From Minisyncoccota bacterium (GTDB taxonomy: Bacteria; Verrucomicrobiota; Verrucomicrobiia; Methylacidiphilales; Verrucolacustridaceae): a DNA stretch of 64,000 bases. A model generated the notes under the pieces. The model was not told the origin of the DNA. It saw only the letters and a list, made by a program, of their open reading frames with translations, and ran no database searches. Both the position numbers and the translations under genes were made by a program. How positions within the stretch are numbered: position 1 is the first letter of the stretch; every line of letters starts with the position of its first letter. The stretch covers positions 25,777 to 89,776 of the forward strand of contig JASGCJ010000002.1 in the NCBI GenBank assembly GCA_030054195.1, written 5' to 3'. Of this stretch, positions 8,384-16,860 are shown piece after piece.

Positions 8384-9162
8384 AATTCTCATTCGAAAGC
8401 CTTCTTAACGCCGGTGGTTCCAGACTGACCTACGGCCTACTGAACCTGCGCATCCTCGGTTGGATCCTCTACGGCTTCACCCGCCCAGGGATTCTCGTTC
8501 CCTCTCAAATTCTCTCCCAAGTCATCCGGATCGGGGTTCAAGCCATCCCGATGGCCAGCCTGGTCTCGCTCAGCGTCGGATTTATCCTCGCCATGCAAAG
8601 CTCGACCGAACTCGGAAAAATGGGAGCCGACAGCTTCATTCCCGACCTCGTCTCCCTTAGTCTGATGCGTGAACTGGGTCCACTCCTAGTGGCCATCATC
8701 GTCGTGGGGCGAAGCGGCTCCGCCGTGGCGGCGGAACTCGGCACCATGAAGGTCAATGAGGAGATTGAAGCGCTCCGAGTCATGGCGATCGATCCGATCC
8801 GCTACCTCGTCGTTCCCCGTTTTATTGCTCTAATGATCATGCTCCCATGCATGACAATCTTTGGAAATTGTGTGGGCCTCGTGGGCGGGTGGGCTGTCTG
8901 CACTCTGGAAATGGGCATGCCGAGTTCCTTTTACATCATGCGAGCTATGCAGCGACCAGAACTATGGGATCTCTTTTCCGGACTCATTAAAACCGCCGTC
9001 TTTGCACACATTATCATCACCATTGCCTGTTATCAGGGGCTGAATGTGGAGGGAGGCGCGGAAGGAGTCGGCCGTGCCACTACGTCTGCCGTGGTTTATT
9101 CGATTTTGTGGATTATCATTGCAGATACCATCCTCACCGGGCTGTTTTATTTCGTCCTATGA
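8380..9162 (+). CDS. mlaE: MlaE-type phospholipid ABC transporter permease
   Basis: 260 residues, about six hydrophobic segments. It has the family core LVSLSVGFILAMQSSTELGKMG and the conserved ELGPLLVAIIVVGRSGSAVAAELG...NEEIEAL block at ~95-130, characteristic of MlaE/Ttg2B/YrbE permeases. With MlaF (ATPase), MlaD (MCE) and a STAS subunit it should form the inner-membrane complex that moves phospholipid between the membranes. The TTG start at 8380 overlaps the STAS stop; no ATG lies in frame near it. Confidence 0.93.
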   Translation: MKFSFESLLNAGGSRLTYGLLNLRILGWILYGFTRPGILVPSQILSQVIRIGVQAIPMASLVSLSVGFILAMQSSTELGKMGADSFIPDLVSLSLMRELGPLLVAIIVVGRSGSAVAAELGTMKVNEEIEALRVMAIDPIRYLVVPRFIALMIMLPCMTIFGNCVGLVGGWAVCTLEMGMPSSFYIMRAMQRPELWDLFSGLIKTAVFAHIIITIACYQGLNVEGGAEGVGRATTSAVVYSILWIIIADTILTGLFYFVL

Positions 9163-10001
9163 GCCCGACTCCAAAAAAAACGAATCCCTCCTCAGATGTG
9201 ATCCTCGAAGTGAAGGATCTTGTTCAATCGTACAATGGTCGGGCCGTCCTCAACGGCCTGAATTTCAAAGTCCGCAAAGGGGAAACTTTTGTCATCATGG
9301 GAGGGAGCGGTTGCGGAAAAACCACCCTTCTTCGGATCCTCATCGGAGCCCAAAAACCCACGTCTGGATCGGTCCACCTTTTCGGGGAGGATATCACGAA
9401 AGCCTCCTCTCAGGAATTGGATCGGATCCGGCTCCGTTTTGGAATGAACTTCCAATTCGGTGCCCTTTTCCAGTCGATGACCGTTGGCGAGAACATTGCC
9501 CTCCCCCTGCAGGAACATAGTCAGGTCGATCCCTCCCTCATTGAAATGATCGTGAAAATGAAGCTCGAACTTGTCGGACTCACCGGTTTTGAAAATTTCA
9601 AGCCTTCCGAGCTCAGCGGTGGAATGCGAAAACGGGTCGGCCTCGCCCGCGCCCTCGCTCTCGATCCTGAACTCCTGTTCAGTGACGAACCCACCTCTGG
9701 ACTCGACCCTGTCATGACCGCCGTGGTCGACCAGTTAACCCTCGACAGTACTCGCAAGATCGGCGTCACCGCCGTAGTCGTCAGCCACGATATGACCAGC
9801 TGCTTTCGTATTGCCACTCATATGCTCATGTTGGGAAACGGACCCCGCCAAGGAGAGATTATCGCCGAGGGAACCCCTGACGAAATCCGAGCCAACCCCG
9901 ACCCCTTTCTGCAGCAATTCGTCCGCGGGGAGGCGGACGGCCCGATTGCTTTCCGCCTTTCTCAAGATGATTACTTGAAACATCTCCTCCAAGAGGGCTG
10001 A
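9159..10001 (+). CDS. mlaF: MlaF-type phospholipid ABC transporter ATPase
   Basis: 280 residues. Walker A GGSGCGKTT at ~49-57, ABC signature LSGGMRKRVGLARAL, Walker B ELLFSDEP and the switch histidine in VVSHDM are all present, so the ATPase is complete. GGMRKR rather than GGQ is the usual variant of MlaF-like proteins. ATG 9159 overlaps the mlaE stop as ATGA, which rules out longer in-frame readings that run back into mlaE. The C-terminal ~40 residues (DPFLQQFVRGEADGP) are typical of the family. Confidence 0.95.
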   Translation: MSPTPKKTNPSSDVILEVKDLVQSYNGRAVLNGLNFKVRKGETFVIMGGSGCGKTTLLRILIGAQKPTSGSVHLFGEDITKASSQELDRIRLRFGMNFQFGALFQSMTVGENIALPLQEHSQVDPSLIEMIVKMKLELVGLTGFENFKPSELSGGMRKRVGLARALALDPELLFSDEPTSGLDPVMTAVVDQLTLDSTRKIGVTAVVVSHDMTSCFRIATHMLMLGNGPRQGEIIAEGTPDEIRANPDPFLQQFVRGEADGPIAFRLSQDDYLKHLLQEG

Positions 10002-10018
10002 ATAGACAGTCTGTCATT

Positions 10019-10723
10019 ATGAAAAAAGTGCGCTCCGACTTCCTTATTGCTGCAGCAGTCATTCTTTGCAGCTTGGTACTTCTGGGCGCCCTCTCCTTGG
10101 CCATCTCCGGGACCGATCTCAACCGCCCAAAAGCCTTGTTGACCATCGATCTTCCGAGCGCGGTCGGACTCGATCGGCAAGCTCAGGTTCGATATGCGGG
10201 CACAATTGCAGGCCGGATCCGTTCCCTCCGCCCACTGACCGATGAAGAGCGCACCAAGGAATCCCCGGGATGCTCAATTCGGGTTGTCGTCGAAATTCGT
10301 CACCCCCTCCCCATTCTTCGAGTCGGAACAACTGCGACGGTGATTTCCGATACGGTACTGGCTGAAAAATATCTCAACCTCACCCCGGGTCCCGTGATTA
10401 ACCCCCCTCTTCCGCCGGGAACGATTTTATACGCCAAACACTCCACCAATCTGGATGAAGTCCTGGCCTCTGGCAAAGAACTGCTCGACGACGTGAACAA
10501 GCTCCTTACAAAAAATGATTCCGCCATCAGTCAGGCCATCTTGGATCTCAAAAATGTTCTCGAGAACTTTAAGGTGGTCGCGACCTATGCCAAAACTTTC
10601 ATGGGAACCGTCGCACGCAAGCCTTGGCGCCTCCTTTGGGGTGGCCCTGTTCCCCGCCTGCCATCGGAAGAGAGCATCCTTAAAACTGATAAAGTCGTTC
10701 CCGGACCGATCCCCAACGATTAA
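10019..10723 (+). CDS. mlaD: MlaD-like MCE domain protein
   Basis: 234 residues: an N-terminal membrane anchor at ~8-32 (FLIAAAVILCSLVLLGALSL) and an MCE domain at ~38-125, with the family pattern AVGLDRQAQVRYAGTIAGRI and VISDTVLAEKYLNLTPG. A helical tail (~145-200) may form the central pore or contact the membrane. It is the substrate-binding subunit of the neighbouring MlaEF system and sits 17 bases after mlaF. No mlaA or mlaC homologue is visible in the window, so any outer-membrane partner is encoded elsewhere or absent. Confidence 0.88.
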   Translation: MKKVRSDFLIAAAVILCSLVLLGALSLAISGTDLNRPKALLTIDLPSAVGLDRQAQVRYAGTIAGRIRSLRPLTDEERTKESPGCSIRVVVEIRHPLPILRVGTTATVISDTVLAEKYLNLTPGPVINPPLPPGTILYAKHSTNLDEVLASGKELLDDVNKLLTKNDSAISQAILDLKNVLENFKVVATYAKTFMGTVARKPWRLLWGGPVPRLPSEESILKTDKVVPGPIPND

Positions 10724-10733
10724 CGGTGTCCCA

Positions 10734-11168
10734 GTGCCTGAGGCCTCCCCCGCCCCCGAATCCCTGATCGATATTGAACTCGCGCCGCCTCGGTTACATG
10801 GCTTGCGCGATCTAGCGGAACGATGGGCCCTCTACTCGGGCTTCAACCACCTTGATGCTGGAAAAATTCTTAGTGGGGTCGACGAGGCACTCGCCAACAT
10901 TCACCTGCACTCCTATGGAAGTCGCCCCGGCCCCGTTCACTTGGAAATTCGGCTTTCCAAGGAAGAACTTATTTTTGAAATCTCAGATCATGGTAAAACT
11001 TTTGACTTGGAACACGGTGCCAGCCGTAAAGCCGGTGAAGTGGGGATGGGAGGATGGGGCACCTTGATGATGCAAAACGGTTTTCAACGGATCGAACGCC
11101 GTAGGGTCGGTAATAAAAATATCCTGCTTCTCGCCTGTCACCTTCCCATCCAGAAAGGAGAAAGATGA
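10734..11168 (+). CDS. RsbW/SpoIIAB-type GHKL ATPase (anti-sigma kinase-like)
   Basis: 144 residues covering one histidine-kinase-like ATPase domain. N box GVDEALANIHLH (~45-56), G1 box ISDHG (~85) and a glycine-rich G2 box GMGGWGTLMM (~105) are present. This is the size and make-up of anti-sigma serine kinases that phosphorylate STAS antagonists. GTG 10734, 10 bases after the mlaD stop, is the first in-frame start outside mlaD; its ribosome site is poor, so the start is uncertain. The stop overlaps the next gene as ATGA. Likely partner: the STAS protein that opens this operon, by inference. Confidence 0.8.
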   Translation: MPEASPAPESLIDIELAPPRLHGLRDLAERWALYSGFNHLDAGKILSGVDEALANIHLHSYGSRPGPVHLEIRLSKEELIFEISDHGKTFDLEHGASRKAGEVGMGGWGTLMMQNGFQRIERRRVGNKNILLLACHLPIQKGER

Positions 11169-12031
11169 AACTACACTTCTGGGGTACCCGAGGAAGCATC
11201 CCTACCCCATCCACTCCTGCAATTCCAACCCATGAATTTGGCGGGGATACTACCTGCCTCAGTCTCGCCTGGGGCAAAGACAACCTTCTCGTCATCGATG
11301 CGGGTTCGGGCTTGCGCCAAGCCGGATTAAATTGGACCCAGGAAGGTCGCCGCTCCTTTACCTTTCTGTTCACCCACTCCCATTGGGATCACTTGCAAGG
11401 GTTTCCCTTTTTTACTCCCGCCTTTCATGAAGGAATCGATATCACCATCTATTCCCCTCGCCTTCCTGGTGCCCACGCGGGAAACCTGATCGAACGCTCC
11501 CTCCACGCCCAACAAAGCGAACCTTTCTTTCCCGCTGGATTCCCCCAGCTCCGCGCCCAGATCACATTCCATGAAATTCAACCCGACCATGAATTGAAAC
11601 TAGCTTCCGGCTCGGATTCTCTCCTCATCTGGGCCGCTGCCCTCTCCCATCCTGGCGGTTGCCTCGCCTACCGAATTGATGGGGCCACGGCCGGACAGAA
11701 ACGCTCCTTTGTCTTTGCGACCGACCATGAGCCTCCCGCCTCCTCCCTAAGCCCCCTCACCCAACTCGCGCAAGAAACCGATCTTCTTATCTCGGACGGG
11801 CAGTACACACCAACCGAATACAAAAACAGGACCGGTTGGGGCCACGGAACTCCGGAACTATGCCTGCGTGAAGCGGTTGCCGCCCGCGCGCGCCGTCTCT
11901 TGATTACCCACTTTGACCCCACCCACTCCGACTCGACCCTGGCTAGCATGGAAAAAGAGTTTCAGAAATCCGCACATTCATCCCACATCCCTGTCTCCTT
12001 TGCCCGGCAAGGGCAAACCATAAACCTCTAA
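11165..12031 (+). CDS. Metallo-beta-lactamase-fold hydrolase (PhnP/RNase Z-like branch)
   Basis: 288 residues. The N-terminus MKLHFWGTRGSIPTP and FGGDTTCL, then THSHWDHLQG at ~70-79 supplying the HxHxDH metal site, TDHE near 182 and THFDPTH near 247 complete a dinuclear zinc centre. This branch includes PhnP-like phosphodiesterases and ancient MBL enzymes sometimes fused to signalling domains. The substrate is unknown; the link to the Mla/STAS/RsbW genes is by overlap (ATGA at 11165) and may mean a cyclic-nucleotide or lipid phosphodiester role. Confidence 0.85.
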   Translation: MKLHFWGTRGSIPTPSTPAIPTHEFGGDTTCLSLAWGKDNLLVIDAGSGLRQAGLNWTQEGRRSFTFLFTHSHWDHLQGFPFFTPAFHEGIDITIYSPRLPGAHAGNLIERSLHAQQSEPFFPAGFPQLRAQITFHEIQPDHELKLASGSDSLLIWAAALSHPGGCLAYRIDGATAGQKRSFVFATDHEPPASSLSPLTQLAQETDLLISDGQYTPTEYKNRTGWGHGTPELCLREAVAARARRLLITHFDPTHSDSTLASMEKEFQKSAHSSHIPVSFARQGQTINL

Positions 12032-12035
12032 TCTC

Positions 12036-12815
12036 TTAGGGCGCGTGGACTGCCGCAAGATCTACTGCGGGTCGAACCGTCACAAATTTTCCCTCGAAAT
12101 TCACCCATCCATCCTTTCCATTTACCGCACTCACCTTCGCCCACCCACTGCGAAAACCTTTTGCACTCAAAAATTGAGGAGGGATTTTCCACTCGCCCTT
12201 GGTATCCACATATCCCCACAACGTCCCCAGCTTCGCCGGAATGAATCCCTCCTGTGCGTCTCCCAAATCCGTAAATTTAGGTTCGACGATAAAGTTTCCC
12301 CGATCACTAATCACTCCCCACTTCCCACCCACTGCCGCTGGAGCCATTCGATCCCCCACAGGAGGAGCTAAATCCACACCCGCCACCCCTTCAAAAAAAT
12401 CCGTCTTATCCACCAAGCTAGGCTGCCCACCTAACTGCACTGCAGCGACCCCTCCCCGAAAGGGACGTACATCAGAATAGTAAGGTTTTACAACCCACTT
12501 CCCGTTTCGATCAATAAATCCCCAAAGTTTTCCCTCACGTGCAGGTGCCAGCCCCCCGCAAAACGGTCCAATCCAGTCATACCGAAGCGGACTGACTCGC
12601 TCAAAAGTTTCGCTGATCAGATACCAATTCCTTCCCTGTCGCACCCCAGCACGCCCCTCCGTAAAGGGCCAAGCCCAATCTAATTTTGCCTCCACCACCA
12701 CAGCACCCGATGAATCCACATAACCAAATTTCTTACCCAGTCGGACAGGATGAATTTCATCCCCAGCCCAACTCACCGATATCCATCCCAAAAGCAAAAG
12801 AGCGATAAATCTCAT
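12036..12815 (-). CDS. Exported WG-repeat protein
   Basis: 259 residues. A Sec signal peptide (MRFIALLLLGWISVSWA) precedes about five WG (KWGYID-type) beta repeats: KKFGYVDSSG, KLWGFIDRNG, GKWGVISDRG, TLWGYVDTKG and DGWVNFEG. WG-repeat proteins are beta-rich, often secreted, and of mostly unknown function. ATG 12815 has GGGAGG about 10 bases upstream; an upstream in-frame start at 12851 would bury the signal peptide. It converges with the metallo-hydrolase gene, whose stop is four bases away, and diverges from the resB gene. Confidence 0.85.
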   Translation of the reverse strand: MRFIALLLLGWISVSWAGDEIHPVRLGKKFGYVDSSGAVVVEAKLDWAWPFTEGRAGVRQGRNWYLISETFERVSPLRYDWIGPFCGGLAPAREGKLWGFIDRNGKWVVKPYYSDVRPFRGGVAAVQLGGQPSLVDKTDFFEGVAGVDLAPPVGDRMAPAAVGGKWGVISDRGNFIVEPKFTDLGDAQEGFIPAKLGTLWGYVDTKGEWKIPPQFLSAKGFRSGWAKVSAVNGKDGWVNFEGKFVTVRPAVDLAAVHAP

Positions 12816-12890
12816 AATCCTATCCTCCCGTTTCCCAGATTCCCCGACCAACCCTTCTCATGATCCCAAACTCGATTCGGAGAATAACCT

Positions 12891-14765
12891 GTGACTAAAA
12901 ACCGCCCCTCTTGTTCTTCCCTCAGATCCTCCTATTCTCCAAAGATGCCCGCGACCGATTTTTCAAAGAAAAAGAGTGAGTCACCCCGCTCCCTTTCTCT
13001 CATGATGCGAGCAATCTACGCACTTGGGTCCCTCCACTTGGCCATGCTCCTCCTCATCACTCTAACAGGGGTGTGTATTGTAGCCACACTGCTAGAATCT
13101 GGGTTCAGCTCCCGCGTTGCCCGCGCGTACGTGTACGGATCCCCTTGGTTCAACCTGTGGCTCGTTCTTCTTTGCCTTAACCTCATCTGCTCGACCCTCA
13201 CCCGATGGCCTTGGCAACGCCACCATATCGGATTCGTGATCACCCACGCAGGAATTATCATTCTTCTCGCAGGTGCCCTCCTCGGTCGTGCCCGCGGATT
13301 CGAAGGCTCTCTCGACCTTTCCCGCGGTGCCCCACCCGCTAACCAAGTTCTCCTCGATCGCCCCCGCCTGACCGTCGAAAGTCCTGCCACAGGCCAACTT
13401 TTCTCGACCCCGTTTGACCCCGAAGTTCGCACCCCTCGACCCGATCGCCCTCGCCTTCTACCTCTTCCCAGCTCTGATGTTCAACTCGTCATCGACGGCT
13501 ACACACCCCGCTCCATAGAGCAGACCCATCTTCAACCCGACCCCGCTTCCCCCAACCCAGGCATCACCCTCGAATTGACAGGCCCATTCGGCTCCGAACC
13601 CATTCGCCTCCCACTCATTCTTAATTCTCCCTCCGATTCCCGAGCCAATCTAAGCCCCCAAGCAGTGGTCGAATTTCTCCCCAAACTTTCCTCCTCCTCC
13701 CAACCCTCTGTCACACCCACATTCCGCGAGACCCAGATGATTCTCGCACGGGATCCTGCTCAACCCATCCTTCACAACACCACAGGTACCCCCAGCGGTT
13801 TCCGCTTTTTCCTAGGCTCCCGAAACTCGGGCGACCCCCTCGAACTCGAAATCCTCCGCCCAGACGGTTCAGGCGAAATCTACCGATTGACCGACCTTCT
13901 CAACCGAACTCTCGAAGACTTCTCAGGAACAAAAATTCTCGTGGCCCGATACTGGCCCAACATGATCCTGCGCGATGGGCAACCTACTACAGAAGGCGAT
14001 CAACCCCTCAACCCCGTGGTCCTCGTCATGCTCGAGGGCTCCCTACCAGACACCACTCCAGCCCGCCTCACCCTTGCCCCAGGTCCCACTCCTGAATCTC
14101 TTCTATTTCTGGGTGAATCCCCCTCAACCCCACCCACCCGCGGCTCCGTTCAACTTTCCAAAAGCTTCTCCCCAGGCTGGAAAGGTTGGTCCGTTCGCCT
14201 CGTTTCATTCGAACCTCACGCACGGCTCGAAACAGTCACCCTCCCCTCCCAAAAACAGGAGACCACCCCAGGTCGCCCCGCCCTCCACGCCCATCTCCGC
14301 TCCCCTGACGGAACCATCGGCCCTGCACGCTGGATCGCCTCAGGCACCTCCGCCGTCCTGACCAGCGCAGGTGCCGCTTCCCGCATCGGCTTTGGACTCG
14401 AGCTTCAAAATCTTCCCTTCTCCATCCGTCTCGACTCCTTTGATGTTCCGCGCGACCCCGGAACCGATGAGCCCGCGAACTTCCTCGCCACAGTCACCTT
14501 CACCGACGAGAAAAAGAAACTCGAAATCCCCGCTCAGCTAGAAATGAATCACCCCGCCACCTATCCACCAGGTCTCTTGCCGCAAATCACAGGTCTCTCC
14601 TACAAATTCTCCCAAGCAGGCTGGGATCCTCAAAACCTTAACCGCACCACTCTGCAAGTTCTTCATGACCCAGGCTGGTTTTTAAAATGGAGCGGCTCCC
14701 TTCTTATGGTCGCGGGCATCTTCTCTATGTTCTATCTTCGCAGGGAACCAACCCCACGCACCTGA
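12891..14765 (+). CDS. resB: ResB-like cytochrome c biogenesis protein
   Basis: 624 residues. Three N-terminal helices at ~40-135 (LAMLLLITLTGVCIVATLLESG, WFNLWLVLLCLNLICSTL, IGFVITHAGIIILLAGALLG), a large periplasmic region of ~440 residues and a C-terminal helix near 600 give the system II ResB/Ccs1 topology. With CcsA it holds apocytochrome c and carries haem across the membrane. GTG 12891 follows GGAGAATAACCT and is used here; ATG 12945 would give a protein 18 residues shorter and is also possible. The ccsA gene begins 3 bases after the stop. Confidence 0.88.
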   Translation: MTKNRPSCSSLRSSYSPKMPATDFSKKKSESPRSLSLMMRAIYALGSLHLAMLLLITLTGVCIVATLLESGFSSRVARAYVYGSPWFNLWLVLLCLNLICSTLTRWPWQRHHIGFVITHAGIIILLAGALLGRARGFEGSLDLSRGAPPANQVLLDRPRLTVESPATGQLFSTPFDPEVRTPRPDRPRLLPLPSSDVQLVIDGYTPRSIEQTHLQPDPASPNPGITLELTGPFGSEPIRLPLILNSPSDSRANLSPQAVVEFLPKLSSSSQPSVTPTFRETQMILARDPAQPILHNTTGTPSGFRFFLGSRNSGDPLELEILRPDGSGEIYRLTDLLNRTLEDFSGTKILVARYWPNMILRDGQPTTEGDQPLNPVVLVMLEGSLPDTTPARLTLAPGPTPESLLFLGESPSTPPTRGSVQLSKSFSPGWKGWSVRLVSFEPHARLETVTLPSQKQETTPGRPALHAHLRSPDGTIGPARWIASGTSAVLTSAGAASRIGFGLELQNLPFSIRLDSFDVPRDPGTDEPANFLATVTFTDEKKKLEIPAQLEMNHPATYPPGLLPQITGLSYKFSQAGWDPQNLNRTTLQVLHDPGWFLKWSGSLLMVAGIFSMFYLRREPTPRT

Positions 14766-14768
14766 CCC

Positions 14769-16325
14769 ATGATCCGACTTCTCTCTCTACTTTTTTTTGG
14801 TCTCAGCCTAACCTCGGTCCTGGCTGCTTCCAAAGACCCAGCATCGCTGGCTGAAAATGATTCTGCTTACGACACTCTCGTCCTTCAACATCGGGGCAGG
14901 ATCAAGCCCTTCCTTTCCTTTGCCCAAGAACTCACCGCATCCCTCACAGGTCGCACCTCCATCTCTCTGCCTGACCATGGCAAAGTCGGCGCCCGACAAC
15001 TCATCCTCTCCCTTTGGCAGAAACCCGCCGGATGGGAAAATGAGCCCATCATCCTTGTCGAAGACCCCGCCCTTCGGAAAATACTAAATCTCGCGCATGC
15101 CACCCGCCACTTCTCTCCCCGCACCCTAGTCACTCAACCCCAACTCGCAGAACTCACCCGCCAAGCTGAAACCGCCCGCGCCGCTGGCCCTCAAGCAGAG
15201 ATTCCTCACCTCGCCACCGCCGCGCAAACCGTCTCCCTCCGCCTACGCCTCTTCTCCTCCCTTGTTTCAGGAGATGCCTTTCGTGTCATCCCACCCACTA
15301 CCCCATCCCTTGAAAACGCTCCGTGGTCCTCCCCACAACTTCCAATCCCTCTATCAGAACTTCTCGAAAAACAGAACGGCTCGGCTTTTTCACGAGCAAA
15401 AATCCAGATCGAAGTCGCCTATCTAAAATTCCATCCCTTTCGCCTATCTTGGATTGCTTGGCTTCTCTCAGCCTTTGTCCTGCTTGTCGTGGGACGAAAT
15501 AAAAACCCTCGCCTTCTATCCGTCGGGACTCTCTTGGCTTGGATCGGCCTTTTTCTTCTCGTCGTTGGATTTGCCATTCGCATCTGGATTGCAGGCCGAC
15601 CTCCTGTCACCAACATGTACGAAAGTATTCTCTGGGTTGCTTTCGGGGCAGGTCTATTCGCTGTCATTTTCACCGCTCGTCACCACTCCACCATCTATCT
15701 GCTCGCCGCCTCCCCTGTCATTATCCTCTCCCTCATCGCCTCCGATCTTCAGCCTGCCGTTCTCGATCCCTCTCTTAACCCCCTCGTCCCTGTTCTTCGA
15801 AGCAACTTCTGGCTTACAACCCACGTCCTCACCATCACGCTTAGCTACGGCGCCTTTGCCCTAGCGACTGCCCTAGCCCACTTTCTTGTAATCCGCTCGA
15901 TCCGCATTAACAAACTCCCCTCTGCGGATGACTCTTGGGTTCTTCACCTGTACCGATGCCTTCAAATCGGTGTTCTTCTCCTAGCCGTCGGAGTCATTCT
16001 GGGCGGCGTTTGGGCCAACTACTCTTGGGGTCGTTTCTGGGACTGGGATCCCAAGGAAACTTGGGCCCTGATCGCCCTCATGGCCTACATCATTCTACTC
16101 CACGGCCGACTCGGCGGCTGGTGGGGCGGATACGGACTCGCCGTTGGATCCATCGCCTCGTTCCTCACCATTCTTATGGCCTGGTATGGCGTAAACTTCG
16201 TTCTTGGACGAGGCCTCCACAGCTACGGCTTCGGCAATGGTGGGCAACTCTATGTCGGAGCTTTTGCCCTTCTGGAACTCATCGTTCTCGCCTTCGCCCT
16301 CCTCCGTCGTCCCAAGTCGTCATGA
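14769..16325 (+). CDS. ccsA: CcsA/ResC-type cytochrome c biogenesis (haem handling) protein
   Basis: 518 residues. A signal-like N-terminus (LLSLLFFGLSLTSVLAA), a periplasmic region to ~210, then about eight helices with the WWD haem-binding signature WGRFWDWDPKETWAL near 425 and flanking histidines. CcsA and ResB together form the system II haem lyase. The long N-terminal periplasmic domain is larger than in classical CcsA and is seen in some Bacteroidetes and PVC proteins, as far as I recall. It is followed by folB with an ATGA overlap. Confidence 0.92.
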   Translation: MIRLLSLLFFGLSLTSVLAASKDPASLAENDSAYDTLVLQHRGRIKPFLSFAQELTASLTGRTSISLPDHGKVGARQLILSLWQKPAGWENEPIILVEDPALRKILNLAHATRHFSPRTLVTQPQLAELTRQAETARAAGPQAEIPHLATAAQTVSLRLRLFSSLVSGDAFRVIPPTTPSLENAPWSSPQLPIPLSELLEKQNGSAFSRAKIQIEVAYLKFHPFRLSWIAWLLSAFVLLVVGRNKNPRLLSVGTLLAWIGLFLLVVGFAIRIWIAGRPPVTNMYESILWVAFGAGLFAVIFTARHHSTIYLLAASPVIILSLIASDLQPAVLDPSLNPLVPVLRSNFWLTTHVLTITLSYGAFALATALAHFLVIRSIRINKLPSADDSWVLHLYRCLQIGVLLLAVGVILGGVWANYSWGRFWDWDPKETWALIALMAYIILLHGRLGGWWGGYGLAVGSIASFLTILMAWYGVNFVLGRGLHSYGFGNGGQLYVGAFALLELIVLAFALLRRPKSS

Positions 16326-16699
16326 CTCCCGTACTCTCACTGGTCGATCTCGAACTCACCTGCCATCTGGGCGTACCTGCAGAGGAACGTGCGCAGCCCC
16401 AAAAGATCCTCTGCACCGCCGTTTTTCCTGTTCCCGACTTCAAAAAGGCCGCTCAGACCGACAACCTCGAACACACGGTCAACTACTACGACCTCAGTCA
16501 ACTCCTGCAAAAAACCGCTCGTCAAAAAGAGCGTAAACTAATCGAAACACTGGCCGCCGACCTTGCGGAGTCTGCTTTCGCCGCTTTCCCTATCCCCTGG
16601 ATGGATCTGGAGTTGAAAAAATTCATTCTCCCCGAGACCCGCCACATTTCTTTTCAGGCTCGCTTTGTCCGCCCAAAATCGAAAAGCCACCGTCGCTAG
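16322..16699 (+). CDS. folB: Dihydroneopterin aldolase family protein
   Basis: 125 residues, the size of FolB. The pattern LVDLELTCHLGVPAEERAQPQ matches the family N-terminus (…ALxxxxxxGxxxxERxxxQ), and NLEHTVNYYDL and ETLA follow in the expected order; the glutamate of ETLA is a substrate-binding position. FolB cleaves dihydroneopterin to hydroxymethyl-dihydropterin in folate synthesis. ATG 16322 overlaps the ccsA stop as ATGA, so longer readings that run back through ccsA are rejected. The later part is divergent, and a related pterin enzyme is possible. Confidence 0.85.
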   Translation: MTPVLSLVDLELTCHLGVPAEERAQPQKILCTAVFPVPDFKKAAQTDNLEHTVNYYDLSQLLQKTARQKERKLIETLAADLAESAFAAFPIPWMDLELKKFILPETRHISFQARFVRPKSKSHRR

Positions 16700-16754
16700 A
16701 TCGGATTTTCTGTCTCCCCAAATCCCCGACCCGTGATAGGGTTTCAAGACTACC

Positions 16755-16826
16755 GCACCGTTAGCTTAGTGGTAGAGCGCCACCTTGACACGGTGGAGGT
16801 CAGAGGTTCAAGTCCTCTACGGTGCA
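16755..16826 (+). tRNA. tRNA-Val (GAC)
   Basis: 72-base cloverleaf. The acceptor stem GCACCGT (16755-16761) pairs with ACGGTGC (16819-16825), discriminator A at 16826. The D-arm region reads TAGCTTAGTGGTAGA. The anticodon stem CCACC/GGTGG (16780-16784 and 16792-16796) encloses loop TTGACAC with anticodon GAC. The T arm is AGAGG-TTCAAGT-CCTCT. The terminal CCA is not encoded. Confidence 0.97.
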
Positions 16827-16860
16827 CGTCTCTCAATCTCACCCATTGGACTCTTGATCT

